Positions 22,172-33,063 are shown, counted from the first letter of the stretch. The stretch: DNA of 64,000 nucleotides from Euborellia annulipes (GCA_023213315.1 JAKCPI010014226.1:1-64000), one strand, 5' to 3'. Made by a program: numbers and translations. Notes: generated from the letters alone by a model not told the origin.

Positions 22172-23014
22172 ACTTTCTCTTACTTTTATATATGTTAATA
22201 TATATTGAGAGAAAGTATTGAATTCATGTCAAAAATTCGATGTCGAGATTTTGATCGATATACACGTTTTGAGGTCCCCTGAATCCAAAAAAGTGGTTTT
22301 CGCGACATGGTCTGTCTGTGTGTCTGATGAACAAAATATCTCAAGAACCTAAAGAGCTATGAGGTTGAAATATTATATTTAAGCTAGGCACCCCTCTGGC
22401 ACGTGAAACGAAGCTTTTGAACAATATCGGTCAAAGAGTACTTGTACTCTACTGATATACTTTTTCAGTATTTTTGGATTTTCTCAAAATTCGCTCCAAC
22501 GATTTTGATTAAAATTCAAAAATCAATTATTTTTTAGATGCTCTTTCAAATATTCTCATTTCGCTCTCAAAATTGTTTCAAGCAGACTTTACTCTTGTGC
22601 TTCATAGATAGGAGAAATGGTTGCCATGGTAACAAAATATAAATATTTTCCCATGTTTATCAATTTTATAATACCGAACGTCCCGGGTTCAGACCCCAGG
22701 CAGTCCGATGATTTTATTTAAGCCATTTGGATACCAAATGGCTTAAATAGAAATGCCTGGACCCCCAATAGATATTATATTATACCACGGTTATCGTATA
22801 AAGTCTTAAATGGCCTGAGTTGCCGAAAAGACTGTGTATGTGTCTGTGAGTGTGAGAGGGAAAAAAGTGTGAGTGTTTAAAAAAAAAACAATATACCTAT
22901 CAACGGAAACTAAATATATCTCTACACAAAAATTCTGGTGTGTCAAGTACAAAACTCAACTTTCGATTACCGAAGGTAAGAGAAAGTTGTGCGCTGTGCG
23001 ACAGTCCCACCAGA
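22172..23014 (+). mobile_element. HPE subfamily A interrupted by a SINE
   Basis: The 5' part 22172-22670 and the 3' part 22891-23014 flank a SINE-1 copy. Some host sequence between ACTTATAAATTTT and GGGAACTAAATAT is lost at the junction. The 3' hairpin carries several substitutions. Confidence 0.82.
22671..22890 (+). mobile_element. SINE-1 copy nested in HPE
   Basis: 5'-truncated. Starts at ATACCGAACGTCCCGGGTTC and includes the box-B-like GGGTTCAGACCCC. The body has a self-complementary GCCATTTGGATACCAAATGGC, then GTGTGAGTG and an A-rich 3' end at 22876-22888. Confidence 0.8.
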
Positions 23015-23214
23015 TTTTTTCTTTTTAGTTTATGAAATAACTAGGCTATAAATCTAATATAGAGACAAGATAGCCCAGCCCGTATTTAAGCTACTGTTCT
23101 CGCATGTTACGTGGTCTAAGTCGGCCTATTATATAAATAAGATATTTTTCGAAAAGAAGAAATTAATGGCTAACAACGTAAGTGATAATTAACTGAAACA
23201 GTAGATAGATGTAA

Positions 23215-23300
23215 GCAGCCAGCAAAGAATAAAAACTTTATTTAAATATCGTCGACGTTTCGGGAACGTTCCCATCTTCAGGACGATAAATAGTTAATGA
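23215..23300 (-). mobile_element. Penelope-like terminal-repeat fragment with hammerhead
   Basis: Contains GCAGCCAG followed by an A/T-rich linker and the ribozyme-like core at 23250-23281. The same order of motifs is seen at 45487-45625 and 32483-32889. No reverse transcriptase or GIY-YIG coding sequence is nearby. Confidence 0.5.
23250..23281 (-). ncRNA. hammerhead ribozyme-like motif (best match)
   Basis: On the minus strand the core reads CTGAAGA, a self-complementary stem II (GGGAACGTTCCC), then GAAACGTC. Stem I is a perfect six-base pairing, ATCGTC with GACGAT. Helix III would be only AC/GT, as in the minimal, possibly dimeric hammerheads known from Penelope-like elements. The predicted cleavage is after GTC. 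Activity is inferred. Confidence 0.65.
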
Positions 23301-24590
23301 TGTTTAGATTGATACATGTAGGTCATACAAAATGTTAACACTAATTTGCATATACCATTAGATGTATTATCTGTAACAAGGCAAGAAAGTAAAATCCATT
23401 AATTGCGAAGGTATTGTGGGGGGGGGGGGGGACAGTTTAAGCTTATGGACATTAGAGCAAGCGCCATATTTAGTTGCGTCCAACACATAAATCACATATA
23501 TAAAACCTTATACATAATAAATTTTCATTATTTAATTATTTTTATTTAATTATCATTAACATCATATCTTTTAAATACACCTGCTCTCTCTAAACTTTAT
23601 GGTTGTTTTATTCACCGATAAGGTGCACTGCTAGAATAGATACTTTTGGCTGTTACATATAATACATAGGTAAGGGAAAGTAAAAAAAAATTAATTTTTA
23701 GTTGGAATTAATAAATGCGGTATATGACAAAAAGAAGATTTTTATGATTAAAAAAAAAAGTACTATATAATTATATGGTTTTAAAATTTATGCAAAAGAA
23801 TAATTCGAAATTATTTCAAACTTTCTTCATCTTTTAGAAAATATTTTAAGTAGCTTTTACTTTGCATATAAATGTTTACTTGAAAGAGAAATAAACCATT
23901 GGAGAATTTTAAGAAGGAAACAAGATTTAGGATTAACGTTTAAATGGATTTCAAAGTAATCTTTAATGATATACTAAAGGGAAAGTATTAATATTATATG
24001 GAGTAATTATTAAAAATTTTTGAACAGGTGAGTTCGGTTCCATCCCAAACGAATGCAACAATAAAGTGTGAAGCCAGAGACAAAAAAAAGCCGGTGGCAT
24101 CTACATGTATGCAAATTACCTGTTTATTTTTTTACTCAAGGATCTTTTTATTAAGCAAAATTAATTCTTGTTAAAAGATTTAAATTAAATTAAAAATTAA
24201 AAGACTCGTATGGGGTCTTTTTTGTTTTTTCGCAATTTGTTCACGTATTTTGACTTGCTCTCATTAGAAGCTTGTTTATATTTTTTTTTTCTCTCCTTTC
24301 CCCGGGTAACTTATTTGTCGTCATTAAACTAAATGGAAGCTAATTTCAGTGGAAAGATACATTTTTATTGCGCTAAGTGCTCAGGGTGAAAATTAATCAT
24401 GGCCATTTTCGGGGGTGTATCGCGAAAAAAAAAAAAAAAAACAAGAGCAATGAGTCGAGACACTTACTTATGACACACCTGAGAGAAAAAAAATGAGACA
24501 TCGGAGAGAGAGAGCGAAAGATCGTTTTAATTATTAATAACTAAACATATCTACTAGTTGTAGGATTATTATTTTTATTTTTATGCCGTT
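23301..24590. other. AT-rich intergenic DNA
   Basis: Has a G-run at 23418-23431, an HPE 5' stub (GGTAAGGGAAAGTAAA) ending near 23676, and an A-run at 24426-24441. No gene was seen. Confidence 0.45.
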
Positions 24591-24874
24591 TTTTTTTTTT
24601 TTTTTTTTTTTTTTCAAAAAACATTCACACTTTTTTCTCATTCACACTCACTCTCACACACCCATTCACACAGCCTTTTCGGCAACTTAGGCCATTTAAG
24701 ACTTTTAAACGATACCCGTTATTGATTAATGTACATTTGGGGGTCCAGGCATTTCTATTTAAGCCATTTGGTATCCAAATGCCTTAAATAAAATCATCGG
24801 ACTGCCTGGGGTCCGAACCCGCGACGTTCGGTATAGAAGGTAGACACGCTACCAACTACTCCAAGCCCCGTGGG
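24591..24874 (-). mobile_element. SINE-1, near full length
   Basis: In reverse it starts CGGGGCTTGGAGTAGTTGG (box A side). Next come AACGTCGCGGGTTCGGACCCC (box B), the ATTTAAG...CTTAAAT hairpin, GGGGGTCCAGG in the reverse body and GTGTGAGAGTG repeats. It ends in a long poly(A), the plus-strand T-run at 24591-24614. Confidence 0.85.
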
Positions 24875-25002
24875 CATTTTTATGCCGTTAAAATTGAGAA
24901 AAGTTCATGCATTTTAAACAGTTTAGGACTTGGCAGGAAATAAGTTTCTCTTCTCTGTTTTAAAAAAGTAAAATTTTTTTTTATAAAATTTAGTATAAGT
25001 TT

Positions 25003-25228
25003 TTTTTTTTAACACACTTTTTTTCAATTCACACAGTATTCTCGGCAACTCAGGCCATAGAAGACTAAACGATACTCATTATTTGTTAATTTACATATTG
25101 GGGGTCCAGGCATTCTTATTTAAGTCATTTGGGATCCAAATGGCTTAAATAAAATCATCGGACTGCCTCGGGTCCGAACCAGCGACCCTGCCTGGGCTTG
25201 CGCTACCAACTACTCCAAGCCCGAGGGC
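25003..25228 (-). mobile_element. SINE-1 copy
   Basis: Same order of blocks as the copy just upstream and in the same orientation. The 5' end CCCTCGGGCTTGGAGTAG lies at 25211-25228. The T-run (poly(A) in reverse) starts at 25000. Confidence 0.82.
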
Positions 25229-26181
25229 AAGTTTAAGTTTTAATTAAGATCATTCTCAGAGCCTATATTGTCCTAGTAAAGTAAAATAGAAAAGAGCAAT
25301 TGATTGATGTCACTTGAAGACGACGTTTCGATCATTTACGCGACCATCGTCAAGCTATTATTGATGGTTATTAGGGCTTATGTAAGGGAGGGGGGGGGCT
25401 GGCCCCCCCCCCCCGAAACTTTCCAAATCTATATACATATATACGGGTATACAGGGAACAAGGGGGAGACAAGGAGGCCTCCCCCCCCCCCCCTTCAAGA
25501 CGAAATTAAATTACACTTGTATTTATTTGTTTAATTGTAATACTTTCTCCATTTATTTATTTTCATTTTTATTAGTTCAGTTATAATATTTCTCTTTTTA
25601 TACGATTTTATAAAATATTTTTATCAAATTATCTGGAGATTAAATTAAATTAATCTTGCGATTCTCTCTTTTAATCATTTTCAAAAATTTATAGATAGAT
25701 ATAAAAAATAAAATCAGGCTTTATATTAATTCCCTGTCAAATTCCGTTAGTATTATACCAAACTCAAACAATAATCCAGTAATAAATTCAATTGATTTAT
25801 CGACTGAGTGAAAGATATTCAATTTGCATTTATATAAATAGGCCTAATTAAAAAAAAATTCTTCGTAGGCTTTTATACCTGTCAGCCCAGTGAATAAGTG
25901 CTTAAGTCGGTTTTGTATATTTTTCAGGGCGCGACTTTTTACTTTTTAATTTTACAAGCCTGACGATTTAGATTGACTTCCAAAAACGCACACCTTAATA
26001 TCGACGTTTAGAGCCCCTGACTTGACCACTTATAGACCTCTACACAATGAAGAAAATGCCTCCCTGCTTCTCTTAGACCTCTTAACTCATTTTGGACAAA
26101 AATCAACTGAGCTGACAGATATAATAATAAAGTAAAATTTTTTAATATTTAAAATATTAAAATAATTTTAATATTAAAAAA
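25229..26181. other. AT-rich stretch with possible decayed hammerhead
   Basis: At 25313-25352, read in reverse, TTGACGATGGTC...GATCGAAACGTCGTC resembles a hammerhead core with one C-to-T change, so it is listed here and not called. G-runs and C-runs lie at 25389-25414 and 25480-25493. Confidence 0.35.
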
Positions 26182-26825
26182 TCTGGTGTGACTGGCGCAC
26201 AGCACACAACTTTCTCTTACCTTCGGTAATCGAAAGTTGTGTACTGTGCTTGTCACACCAGATTTTTTGAGTCGACATATATTTAGTTTCCGCCAATATA
26301 TTAGAATTTAAGATGTCAAATTTATAAGTATGGGAAAATATTTATATTTTGTTACCATGGCAACCATTTCTCCTATCTTTCCTATGAAGCACAAGAGTAA
26401 AGTGTGCTTCAAACAATTTTGAGAACAAAACGAGAATATACATTTTAAAGAGCATCTAAAAAATAATTGATTTTTGAATTAATCAAAATCGTTAGAGCGA
26501 ATTTTGAGAAAATCGAAAAAAACTGAAAAAGTACATCAGTAAAGTACTAGTACTCTTTGGCCGATTTTGATTAAAAGCTTATTTTCACGCTCCCGGGGGG
26601 TGTTTAACTTAAATATAAAATTTCAACCTCCTAGCTCAATTCCTTCATGCTTAAAATTGAACACACACACACCCACAGACAGACCATGTCGCAAAAACCA
26701 CTTTTTTGGATTCAGGGGACCTCAAAACGTGAAGATCCATCAAAATCTCGACATCGAATTTTTGACATGAATCCAATACTTTCTCTCTATATATATATTA
26801 CATATATACATAGGTAAGAGAAAGT
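26182..26825 (-). mobile_element. HPE subfamily A copy
   Basis: Complete from the 3' hairpin (26182-26263) to GAGAAAGT at 26825, with a short CACACACACACCCACAGACAGAC microsatellite. After AAA at 26826-26828, a second TCTGGTGTGACTGGTCG stub begins at 26829, suggesting an adjacent truncated copy. Confidence 0.9.
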
Positions 26826-26846
26826 AAAATCTGGTGTGACTGGTCG

Positions 26847-27723
26847 TAGAGCGTCTATCGATGTAATTCAGTTGTGAAAAAGACTTTTTCGCAATGTCAA
26901 GTCGGTTTTTGATTAATTTATGAAAAGTCTGCATGAATAAGGATAAAGATTTTTTTTTTAAGGTGACACAATTCGCGCATTACATCATAAAAATTTGAAC
27001 AGTCACTTTTAGATTAAGAGGCAACAAAACAAAAGGGGAAAATGTAAACAAGGAAAATATTTTCTTTTTCGTTATTATGTTCGTGCCAGCTAGCTAGGTT
27101 ACCTTTAATTAATATGATAGGGAAGGGCTCGAACCCTCAAAGGCGAAATCTTCCTCTGATATTAACTTTATTAGTATCTAACCACAGCATTAGCCTCATA
27201 TTTGATATATAGGGGTTTGTGGTAATTCACTATAGCCATAGATAGCCCTATATAACCAACCAGTGAAGAAGTTTTTTGTTTGTCTATTAGAATATTAGAA
27301 ATTTTAACATCTGGTCCGTTGTGGAGCAATAAGTGAGTTGGTTATTTGGGCTGCCTACCTTCTAGAAAATAAAAATTAACAATAGTATTGTTATTTCTCG
27401 TTTAATAATTTATTTCGAGCTTCAAAAGCGAGTGTTAATAGCGTTTTTTATTTCACAAAGTTCTCTTCTTTCATAGCTTTATTATTTAATTAGAGTCATA
27501 TATATGATTAGAGATTAAGAAAAAAAAATAGGAGCTAAAGCCGTAGGCGATTATTGTTATAAGTTTTCTAGCCAATCAGAAAGCTTATTTTAAAATATCT
27601 TCATCTGTCTATTATGGGTAGTATTTTATTCAATCAATCGATCACAAAAATTTTGTTCGTTATTTTTTAAAACAATTTTGTTTTTATTTCCTAAATTATT
27701 TTATTGATACTAGCCTAACTGAT
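26847..27723. other. AT-rich stretch, nothing recognised
   Basis: No gene, splice-flanked exon or repeat terminus could be supported. Confidence 0.45.
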
Positions 27724-27731
27724 TTTGGTGC

Positions 27732-28268
27732 CAGTAGCGACATTTGGGGCGGACAGTGGAGCAAGGGCGGATACAGGGGGGGGGGGTAAAGGGGGTAATG
27801 AGATTGAAAAAAAAAATACTTTTTTTTCGAAAAAAAATGTATTTTTAATGTCAAATTTTAAAAATTAATACTTAAAAATTTGATTTGTATTTATTTTCTG
27901 GCAAACAAGTATAGAATGCGCCTTTAAATTACCGAAATTAAGAAAAAAAATGTGTGATGTGCGACCAGTCACTCCAGGTTACCCCCCCCCCCCCTCCGAG
28001 AAACACCTCTGGATCAGCCACTGCAGTGGAGGCATTTGCCTACTCAAGGGCTCTGATTTTTATAAAATTTTATATTATTCTAAATAAAATCTTTAAAAAT
28101 ATATCTACGAGTATACCAACTGTACAAAATTAAACAATGAATTAAGTTAAATATCTTTTGGCCAAATTTGAGTACCCATTTGTAAGTAAATTTTAATAAA
28201 AAAAATGTTTGCCCCCACCCAAGAAAAAAATCCCCCCACCCCAAGAAAAAGTTGAAATGACGCCACTG
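27732..28268. mobile_element. hAT-type MITE, family M3, host of a nested hAT
   Basis: Bounded by TTTGGTGC on both sides (27724-27731 and 28269-28276). Ends CAGTAGCGACATTT and AAATGACGCCACTG. The family M1 element 27762-28023 is inserted inside. Sister copy at 53966-54266. Confidence 0.85.
27762..28023. mobile_element. hAT-type MITE, family M1, nested
   Basis: Perfect duplication CAGTGGAG (27754-27761 and 28024-28031). Ends CAAGGGCGGATACAGG and CTGGATCAGCCACTG. Bases 27935-27980 resemble the HPE hairpin arm in reverse. Confidence 0.88.
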
Positions 28269-28291
28269 TTTGGTGCCGGGGGATTTAGAGC

Positions 28292-28872
28292 TATTCTAGG
28301 GTATATGGATAGCGCTGATTCCAAAAATGTCATTCGTTTTGCTCCATCAGCTCTAGTTTAAAAATTTATTTTAAATTCTCAAATTATTTTTAAGGAGTTA
28401 CTATATTTCTATGTAGTTCAACTATCTGCATATTTTTAAGGAGTATCGACTTAAAAATGTCTAAAAAATTAAAAATAAAAGCCGCTTTAGAGTACATTTT
28501 CTATCAAATTTTAATTTGCTTTATACCTCTTAGGCTGAACGCACACCAATTGAGAAAATAGTTTTCGGACAAAACGTTTATGACTAATCGTGCCTAAAAC
28601 TGTTTGTTCAATGCTTTTCTATGGGTCAACAGCCAATCGAGGAGGCAAAACACAATTGAGCATAATTCGACATCATTGAACAAAATGTTTTGCCATTGAG
28701 CGTTTTGCTCAATCGGTGTGTGTTGGCATTGAGCAAAACATTTTGCTCTGGGACAAAACGTTTTGTCCGAAAACGTGTGTGCATTCACCCTTAAACTAAA
28801 GCTGTTGGGGAAAATAAATAGAATAGATGTAATTTTTAGAATCCGCGCTATCCATATACCCAGGAATAGTTT
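28292..28872. repeat. foldback arms split by a PIF/Harbinger MITE
   Basis: GGGTATATGGATAGCGCTGA at the left pairs with the reverse of CCGCGCTATCCATATACCC at the right. TGCTCCATCAGCTCTAGTTTAA pairs with TTAAACTAAAGCTGTTGGGG. The P1 MITE at 28533-28790 lies between the arms. Confidence 0.65.
28533..28790. mobile_element. PIF/Harbinger-type MITE, family P1
   Basis: TTA duplication (28530-28532 and 28791-28793). Ends GGCTGAACGCACACC and GTGTGTGCATTCACCC. Internal AAAACGTTTTG palindromes as in the copy at 808-1037. Confidence 0.8.
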
Positions 28873-29153
28873 TGAATTTCACTGCACCAAAAAAGTTTTT
28901 TTTTTTTTTTTTTTTTTTTTTTGGCCTTAAAGAAGTCGTCGCTAGTTCGAATCTTGTTGGGAACATATTTTTTTTATATTTATATTTAAAGAAAAAAATA
29001 TTTAAGTTTGTATGGGCCTCGTTGAGAAAATGAACATCGATGAGCAATTTATTTATTAATTTCGTCATTTAGTACCGTTGTTGAGAGGCTGTACCTATTA
29101 AATAGAGCAATACAAGATTTTGTTGTGCATATAAATGAATTGTTGTTTTGCAG

Positions 29154-29423
29154 GTGCTTTGCAACACGGGAGGCCTGACCGAGATTCCAATCAAATCACT
29201 TCCTTCAACCGTTGAGCATTTAGCTCTCACCAAGAATCATTTCCCAGTAATCAAAAGCGACGCATTTGCTGGCCTCCGAGCGCTTCGTAAACTCTCCTTG
29301 GATGGCAATAACATCACCACAATCAAACCATTCGCTTTTCGAGGATTGCCTCGTCTACGAGAGTTGTCCATCCAGCATACGCCGATCACGAGTGTCGCTC
29401 AATTCGCCTTCGCAGGGCTCCAG
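29154..29423 (+). CDS. LRR protein gene, internal exon (first visible)
   Basis: Part of a secreted or cell-surface leucine-rich-repeat protein. The exon gives 90 residues in phase 0 to phase 0. The acceptor is TTGTTTTGCAG (ending 29153) and the donor is CAG followed by GTGTGC at 29424. It opens with VLCNTGGLTEIP, which looks like the last cysteine of an LRRNT cap, then about three 24-residue LRRs of the form LxxLxLxxNxIxxIxxxAFxGL. One N-glycosylation sequon (NIT) is present. The preceding exon with signal peptide and remaining LRRNT cysteines was not found. Frames beyond the donor into the intron are readthrough. The family is clear, but the exact orthologue is not recognised. GPI-anchored insect LRR adhesion proteins are one possible comparison. 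Confidence 0.9.
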
Positions 29424-29640
29424 GTGTGCATTAAACCCGCCCTAAACCCAAATGCCATTTTACAAGCCGTTTTTTGTCCCAATACAAAAATTGCTTGTCA
29501 TTTAGATGGGACTTGTCATATGTAATAAAGAAAGAGAGAAATTAAAATGGATTTCAATAAGAATATGGTTTCCATAAATTCAATAGAATATAACAGTTTT
29601 AGAATAGTAGTGTTATATGGGAGAAAATTTAATCAAAAAA

Positions 29641-30663
29641 TCTGGTGTGACTGGCGCACAGCACACAACTTTCTCTTACCCTTCGGTAAGAGAAAGTTGT
29701 GCACCGTGCTAGTCACACCAGATTTTTGTGTCGAGTATATTTAGTTTCCCATAGCACCTTAGTTTCAAACTTGCATTTTAAATGTTGACTGCTTCAAATA
29801 AACTATGGTTATTTTTCAAAATTTTAATCTCATATTTGGACATTTTATACACAATATAGAATCGTAAATAAATACAAAATTTCATAAGAATTGGAAAAAA
29901 AAATTTTAAATGCCTAAAAAGTTCTAAAGGGGACCCCCTTTTGAATCGAAATTAACATACAAATCCCTATAGGAAATTAACATTGTTCCTATGCGAAGAT
30001 AAGGTGGAAAGGGAATTTAAAAAGAGTAGAGAGAGACGATAATGTTTGCAAGTGAGAGAGAGACATATATGTTTTCTTTGAAACAATTAAAGACACAAAT
30101 AAAATAAAAATAAATGGGAATTTAAATAATAATTGATTTTTAATCTAATAAAAAAGAAAAAGATTTAAATTCCGTTACCATGGCAACCATTTCTATCTTT
30201 CCTCTGAAGAACAAGAGTAAAGTGGTCTTCAGAAGATTTCAACGGCAAAATGAGAATATACATTTTAAAGAGCATCTAAAAAATAGTTGATTTATGAATT
30301 TTAAAAAAAATCCTTGGAGGGAATTTTGAGAAAATCGAAAAAAACTGAAAAAGTACATCAGTAAAGTACTAGTACTTTTTGGCCGATTTTGTTCAAAAGC
30401 TTATTTTGAGATTGTTCAAAGGTACCTAAGTTAAATATAAAATTTCAATCCGCTAGCTCAACTCCTTCATGCTAAAAATCTGTCCACACACACACACACA
30501 CACACACAGACACACACACACACAGACCAATTTTCGGGACCCACTTTTTTGGACTCAGGGGACCTCAAAACATGTATATCCATCAAAATCTCGACATCGA
30601 ATTTTTGACATGATCGCAATACTTTCTCTCTCTATATATTTCATATATAGGGTACGAGAAAGT
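29641..30663 (-). mobile_element. HPE subfamily B, full length
   Basis: 3' hairpin 29641-29725, B-specific segment 29740-30175, CA microsatellite 30484-30528, 5' hairpin ending GAGAAAGT at 30663. It lies antisense to the LRR gene, within its intron. Confidence 0.9.
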
Positions 30664-30744
30664 AAAAAGAAGATAACATGTAAGAATTTTTTCCAAAATT
30701 TTCTCGTTATTTACGTTTATGCTAATTTTGTTTTATACGGATCA

Positions 30745-30788
30745 AATACTCTCTCACTATATATTAGATATTTAGGTAAGAGAAAGTA
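30745..30788 (-). repeat. HPE 5' hairpin stub
   Basis: ACTCTCTCACTATATATT...GGTAAGAGAAAGT, i.e. only the 5' terminal hairpin. Confidence 0.6.
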
Positions 30789-30880
30789 AGTCATCAAACT
30801 AATAAAAAAGTTTAAAAAATCATTTTTACTCAACTATAATTCTAAATAGAACTAATTTCATAACTTATTAATTTATTAAT

Positions 30881-30998
30881 GCCCTCGGGCTTGGTGTAGT
30901 TGGTAGCGCGTCTGCCTTATATACCAAGGGTCGAGGGTTCGGATCCCATGCAGTCCGATGATTTTATTTAATCCATTTGGATACCAAATGGCTTAAAA
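30881..30998 (+). mobile_element. SINE-1, 3'-truncated
   Basis: Intact 5' end: CCCTCGGGCTTGGTGTAG (box A side) and GGGTTCGGATCCC (box B). The body hairpin ATTTGGATACCAAAT follows, then the copy stops. Confidence 0.8.
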
Positions 30999-31071
30999 CT
31001 TAGTTTTAATTAACAAACAAATAAAACACTCGGCTATCTATTTTATATCCAAACCAATAGTCAGTTGCTGT

Positions 31072-31527
31072 GTGTAACGGTAGAAAGGCAGGAACAGTAA
31101 AAAAAAAAAAAAACTCCGTTTTTTAACAATATATTGAGACGTTTCGGGCAGTGGCGTAGCGAGCTTAACTCGCGCCCGGGGCACAATACCTTTATAGTGC
31201 CCGCCCCCATTCGAAAACCATATAAAATTATATGTAAAATATACAAAATTATTATATTACACTGGCGCTAAATTTAAAATATATTTTCCAGAAATTAATT
31301 TTAATAAAAATAAAAATTATCCAGCAAATTTTTGTTTTGCGGACCATTTGGCGCCCCTTTCTGAGTAGCGCCCGGGGCATGATGACCCCCCTTGCTCCCC
31401 CTCGCTACACCACTGGTTTCGGTAAAAGTTTATTCTCTTATCTTCAGTCTTTCATAATTGTTTAAGGTATCGGAGTTTATGGGACACTAACTTTTTATTT
31501 GGCTGCTGCTGCCTTTCTTCCGTTACA
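31072..31527 (-). mobile_element. hammerhead-bearing inverted-arm element split by hAT
   Basis: Arms GTAACGGTAGAAAGGCAG (left) and CTGCCTTTCTTCCGTTAC (right) enclose an A-run and a hammerhead-like core on the minus strand. The core is divided: GACGTTTCGG (31138-31147) and the continuation GTTTCGGTAAAAG...TCTTCAG (31416-31447) are separated by the hAT element. The layout resembles 45487-45625. Derivation from a Penelope-like terminal repeat is inferred. Confidence 0.6.
31149..31415. mobile_element. hAT-type MITE, family M4, inside a hammerhead core
   Basis: Inverted ends CAGTGGCGTAGCGAG and CTCGCTACACCACTG (one mismatch). The duplication is GTTTCGGG (31141-31148) and GTTTCGGT (31416-31423), which falls on the GAAAC of the ribozyme core. 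No coding capacity. Confidence 0.85.
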
Positions 31528-31673
31528 TATTTTTTCTATTTATAGTCACAAACTTCATTGGTTATTTTATATTTATTAATTATGCGCACGAGAGTCATCT
31601 ATATTTAATATCTTAAACACATAATCGAGTGTTTAATTTTGTTTCAACAAGAGGCTGCACACCATTCGGTGTT

Positions 31674-31706
31674 GACGTTTCGGTCTTGTCTTTAACTTCC
31701 TGAGGA
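31674..31706 (-). ncRNA. degenerate hammerhead-like motif
   Basis: The minus strand reads CTCAGGA (one change from CTGANGA), a linker with AGTTAAAGACAAGACC, then GAAACGTC. The altered catalytic-core base argues that it is inactive. Confidence 0.35.
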
Positions 31707-31773
31707 CAAGAGTAATAAAATTTCATTTTACTAGGTCCTGAATGTTTAAAACGTTGACAGTTAATAATAAAAA

Positions 31774-32467
31774 TCTGGTGTGACTGGCGCACAGCACACA
31801 ACTTTCTCTTACCTTCGGTAATCGAAAGTTGTGTTCTGTGCTTGTCACACGAGATTTTTTGTGTCGACATGTATTTAGTTCCCGACAGTATGGAACATGA
31901 ATTCAGATGTAAAATTTATAAGTATGGGAAAATATTTATATTTTGTTACCATGGCAACCATTTCTCCTATCTTCCCTATAAAATACAAGAGTAAAGTGGT
32001 CTTCAGAAGATTTCAATCGCAAAATGAGAATATACATTTGAAAGAGCATCTAAAAAATAATTGATTTTTGATTTTTAAAAAAAATCGTTGGAGCAAATTT
32101 TGAGAAAATCGAAAAAAACTGAAAAAGTACATCAGTAAAGTACTAGTACTCTTTGGACGATTTCGATTAAAAGCTTATTTTTCCGGTCCCGAGGGGTGTT
32201 TATCTTAATTATAAAATTTCAACCTCCTAGCTCAATTCCTTCATGCTTAAAATTGAACACACACACACACACACCCACCCACACACCCACCCACACACCC
32301 ACAGACACACACACACACAGACAGACCATGTCGCGAAAACCAGTTTTTTGGATTCAGGGGACCTCAAAACGTGAAGATCCATCAAAATCTCGACATCGAA
32401 TTTTTGACATGAATCCAATACTTTCTCTCTATATATATATTACATATATACATAGGTAAGAGAAAGT
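31774..32467 (-). mobile_element. HPE subfamily A copy
   Basis: Complete. It has a long compound CACACA/CCACCC microsatellite at 32257-32322, the 3' hairpin at 31774-31855 and the 5' end at 32467. A-runs flank both sides. Confidence 0.9.
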
Positions 32468-32534
32468 AAAAATAATGATAGGAGGTGGCAGCCAGGAAGA
32501 GGTGTCCCTACCTCAATGAAACTCCGAAATTTAC

Positions 32535-32569
32535 GACGTTCTGGTTCAAATTTATTCGACCATCATCAG
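32535..32569 (-). ncRNA. hammerhead-like motif, left arm
   Basis: Minus strand: CTGATGA, stem II TGGT...ACCA, then GAACGTC where GAAACGTC is expected (one A missing). The core is otherwise complete. Confidence 0.45.
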
Positions 32570-32812
32570 GTATTCGAGGTACGAATCTCATTTGACGTTT
32601 TTTCTTGTTTCGGCTGGTTTTTGGCCGAAACGGAAACCAGGATTTTTGGCCGAAACCGTAACCGAAACTTGGGTCGGTTCCTAGATAGAAGTAATCTACG
32701 CCCTGGGATTGGCCGAAGGGTAAGATATATATTTTTAAAATTTCAACAGGGCTACATTAACATATGATGAACGAAATATATTGTACATTCACATTTGACA
32801 GCTCTCGAACAC

Positions 32813-32847
32813 CTGATGAGGGTCGAATACATTTGGACCGAAGCGTC
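32813..32847 (+). ncRNA. hammerhead-like motif, right arm
   Basis: Plus strand: CTGATGA, stem II GGTC...GACC, then GAAGCGTC (A to G in the short helix III). It is the inverted partner of 32535-32569. Confidence 0.5.
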
Positions 32848-33063
32848 GCAAATTTGGGAGTTTCATTGAAGTAGAGACACTGCCACCTCGGGTCCTTGTT
32901 GGCATCGTCAATTACAGCCACTTCCACGCAAGATTTTTCTTTCGATTTTTGACTGCCATTATAAACCTTATAGATTCTCATCTCGTTTTGCTGTAATTTT
33001 AATAATTGTAAAAAAAATATCAAATATAAGGAGATCCCCTTTTGGGTATTTTTTTTTTTGCAG

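Larger units (their letters stand above)
32483..32889. mobile_element. inverted pair of hammerhead-bearing repeats
   Basis: The left arm (32483-32585) and right arm (about 32800-32889) are inverted copies sharing GAGGTGGCAG, CAATGAAACTCC and AAATTT(A/G)CGACG. Each carries a hammerhead-like core pointing towards the outer edge. About 215 bp lie between them, and short frames there are not credible. Inverted terminal-repeat pairs are known in Penelope-like elements. Confidence 0.6.
29424..33063 (+). other. intron of the LRR gene, packed with repeats
   Basis: 3640 bp between GTGTGC and TTTTTTTTGCAG. It holds an HPE-B copy, an HPE-A copy, a SINE-1 fragment, a hammerhead element with a hAT insertion, a second hammerhead-like remnant and a hammerhead inverted pair. 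None is coding, so intron growth here is entirely from mobile DNA. Confidence 0.85.

Noticed and set aside
25313..25352. Hammerhead ribozyme on the minus strand
   Set aside because: The first core base is changed (TTGACGA) and stem I pairing is irregular. Kept only as a possible remnant.
28900..28975. Frame with FPTRFELATTSL, as in many predicted proteins
   Set aside because: That peptide is the usual translation of a tRNA-derived SINE box B region, and the rest is a poly(A)-encoded lysine run.
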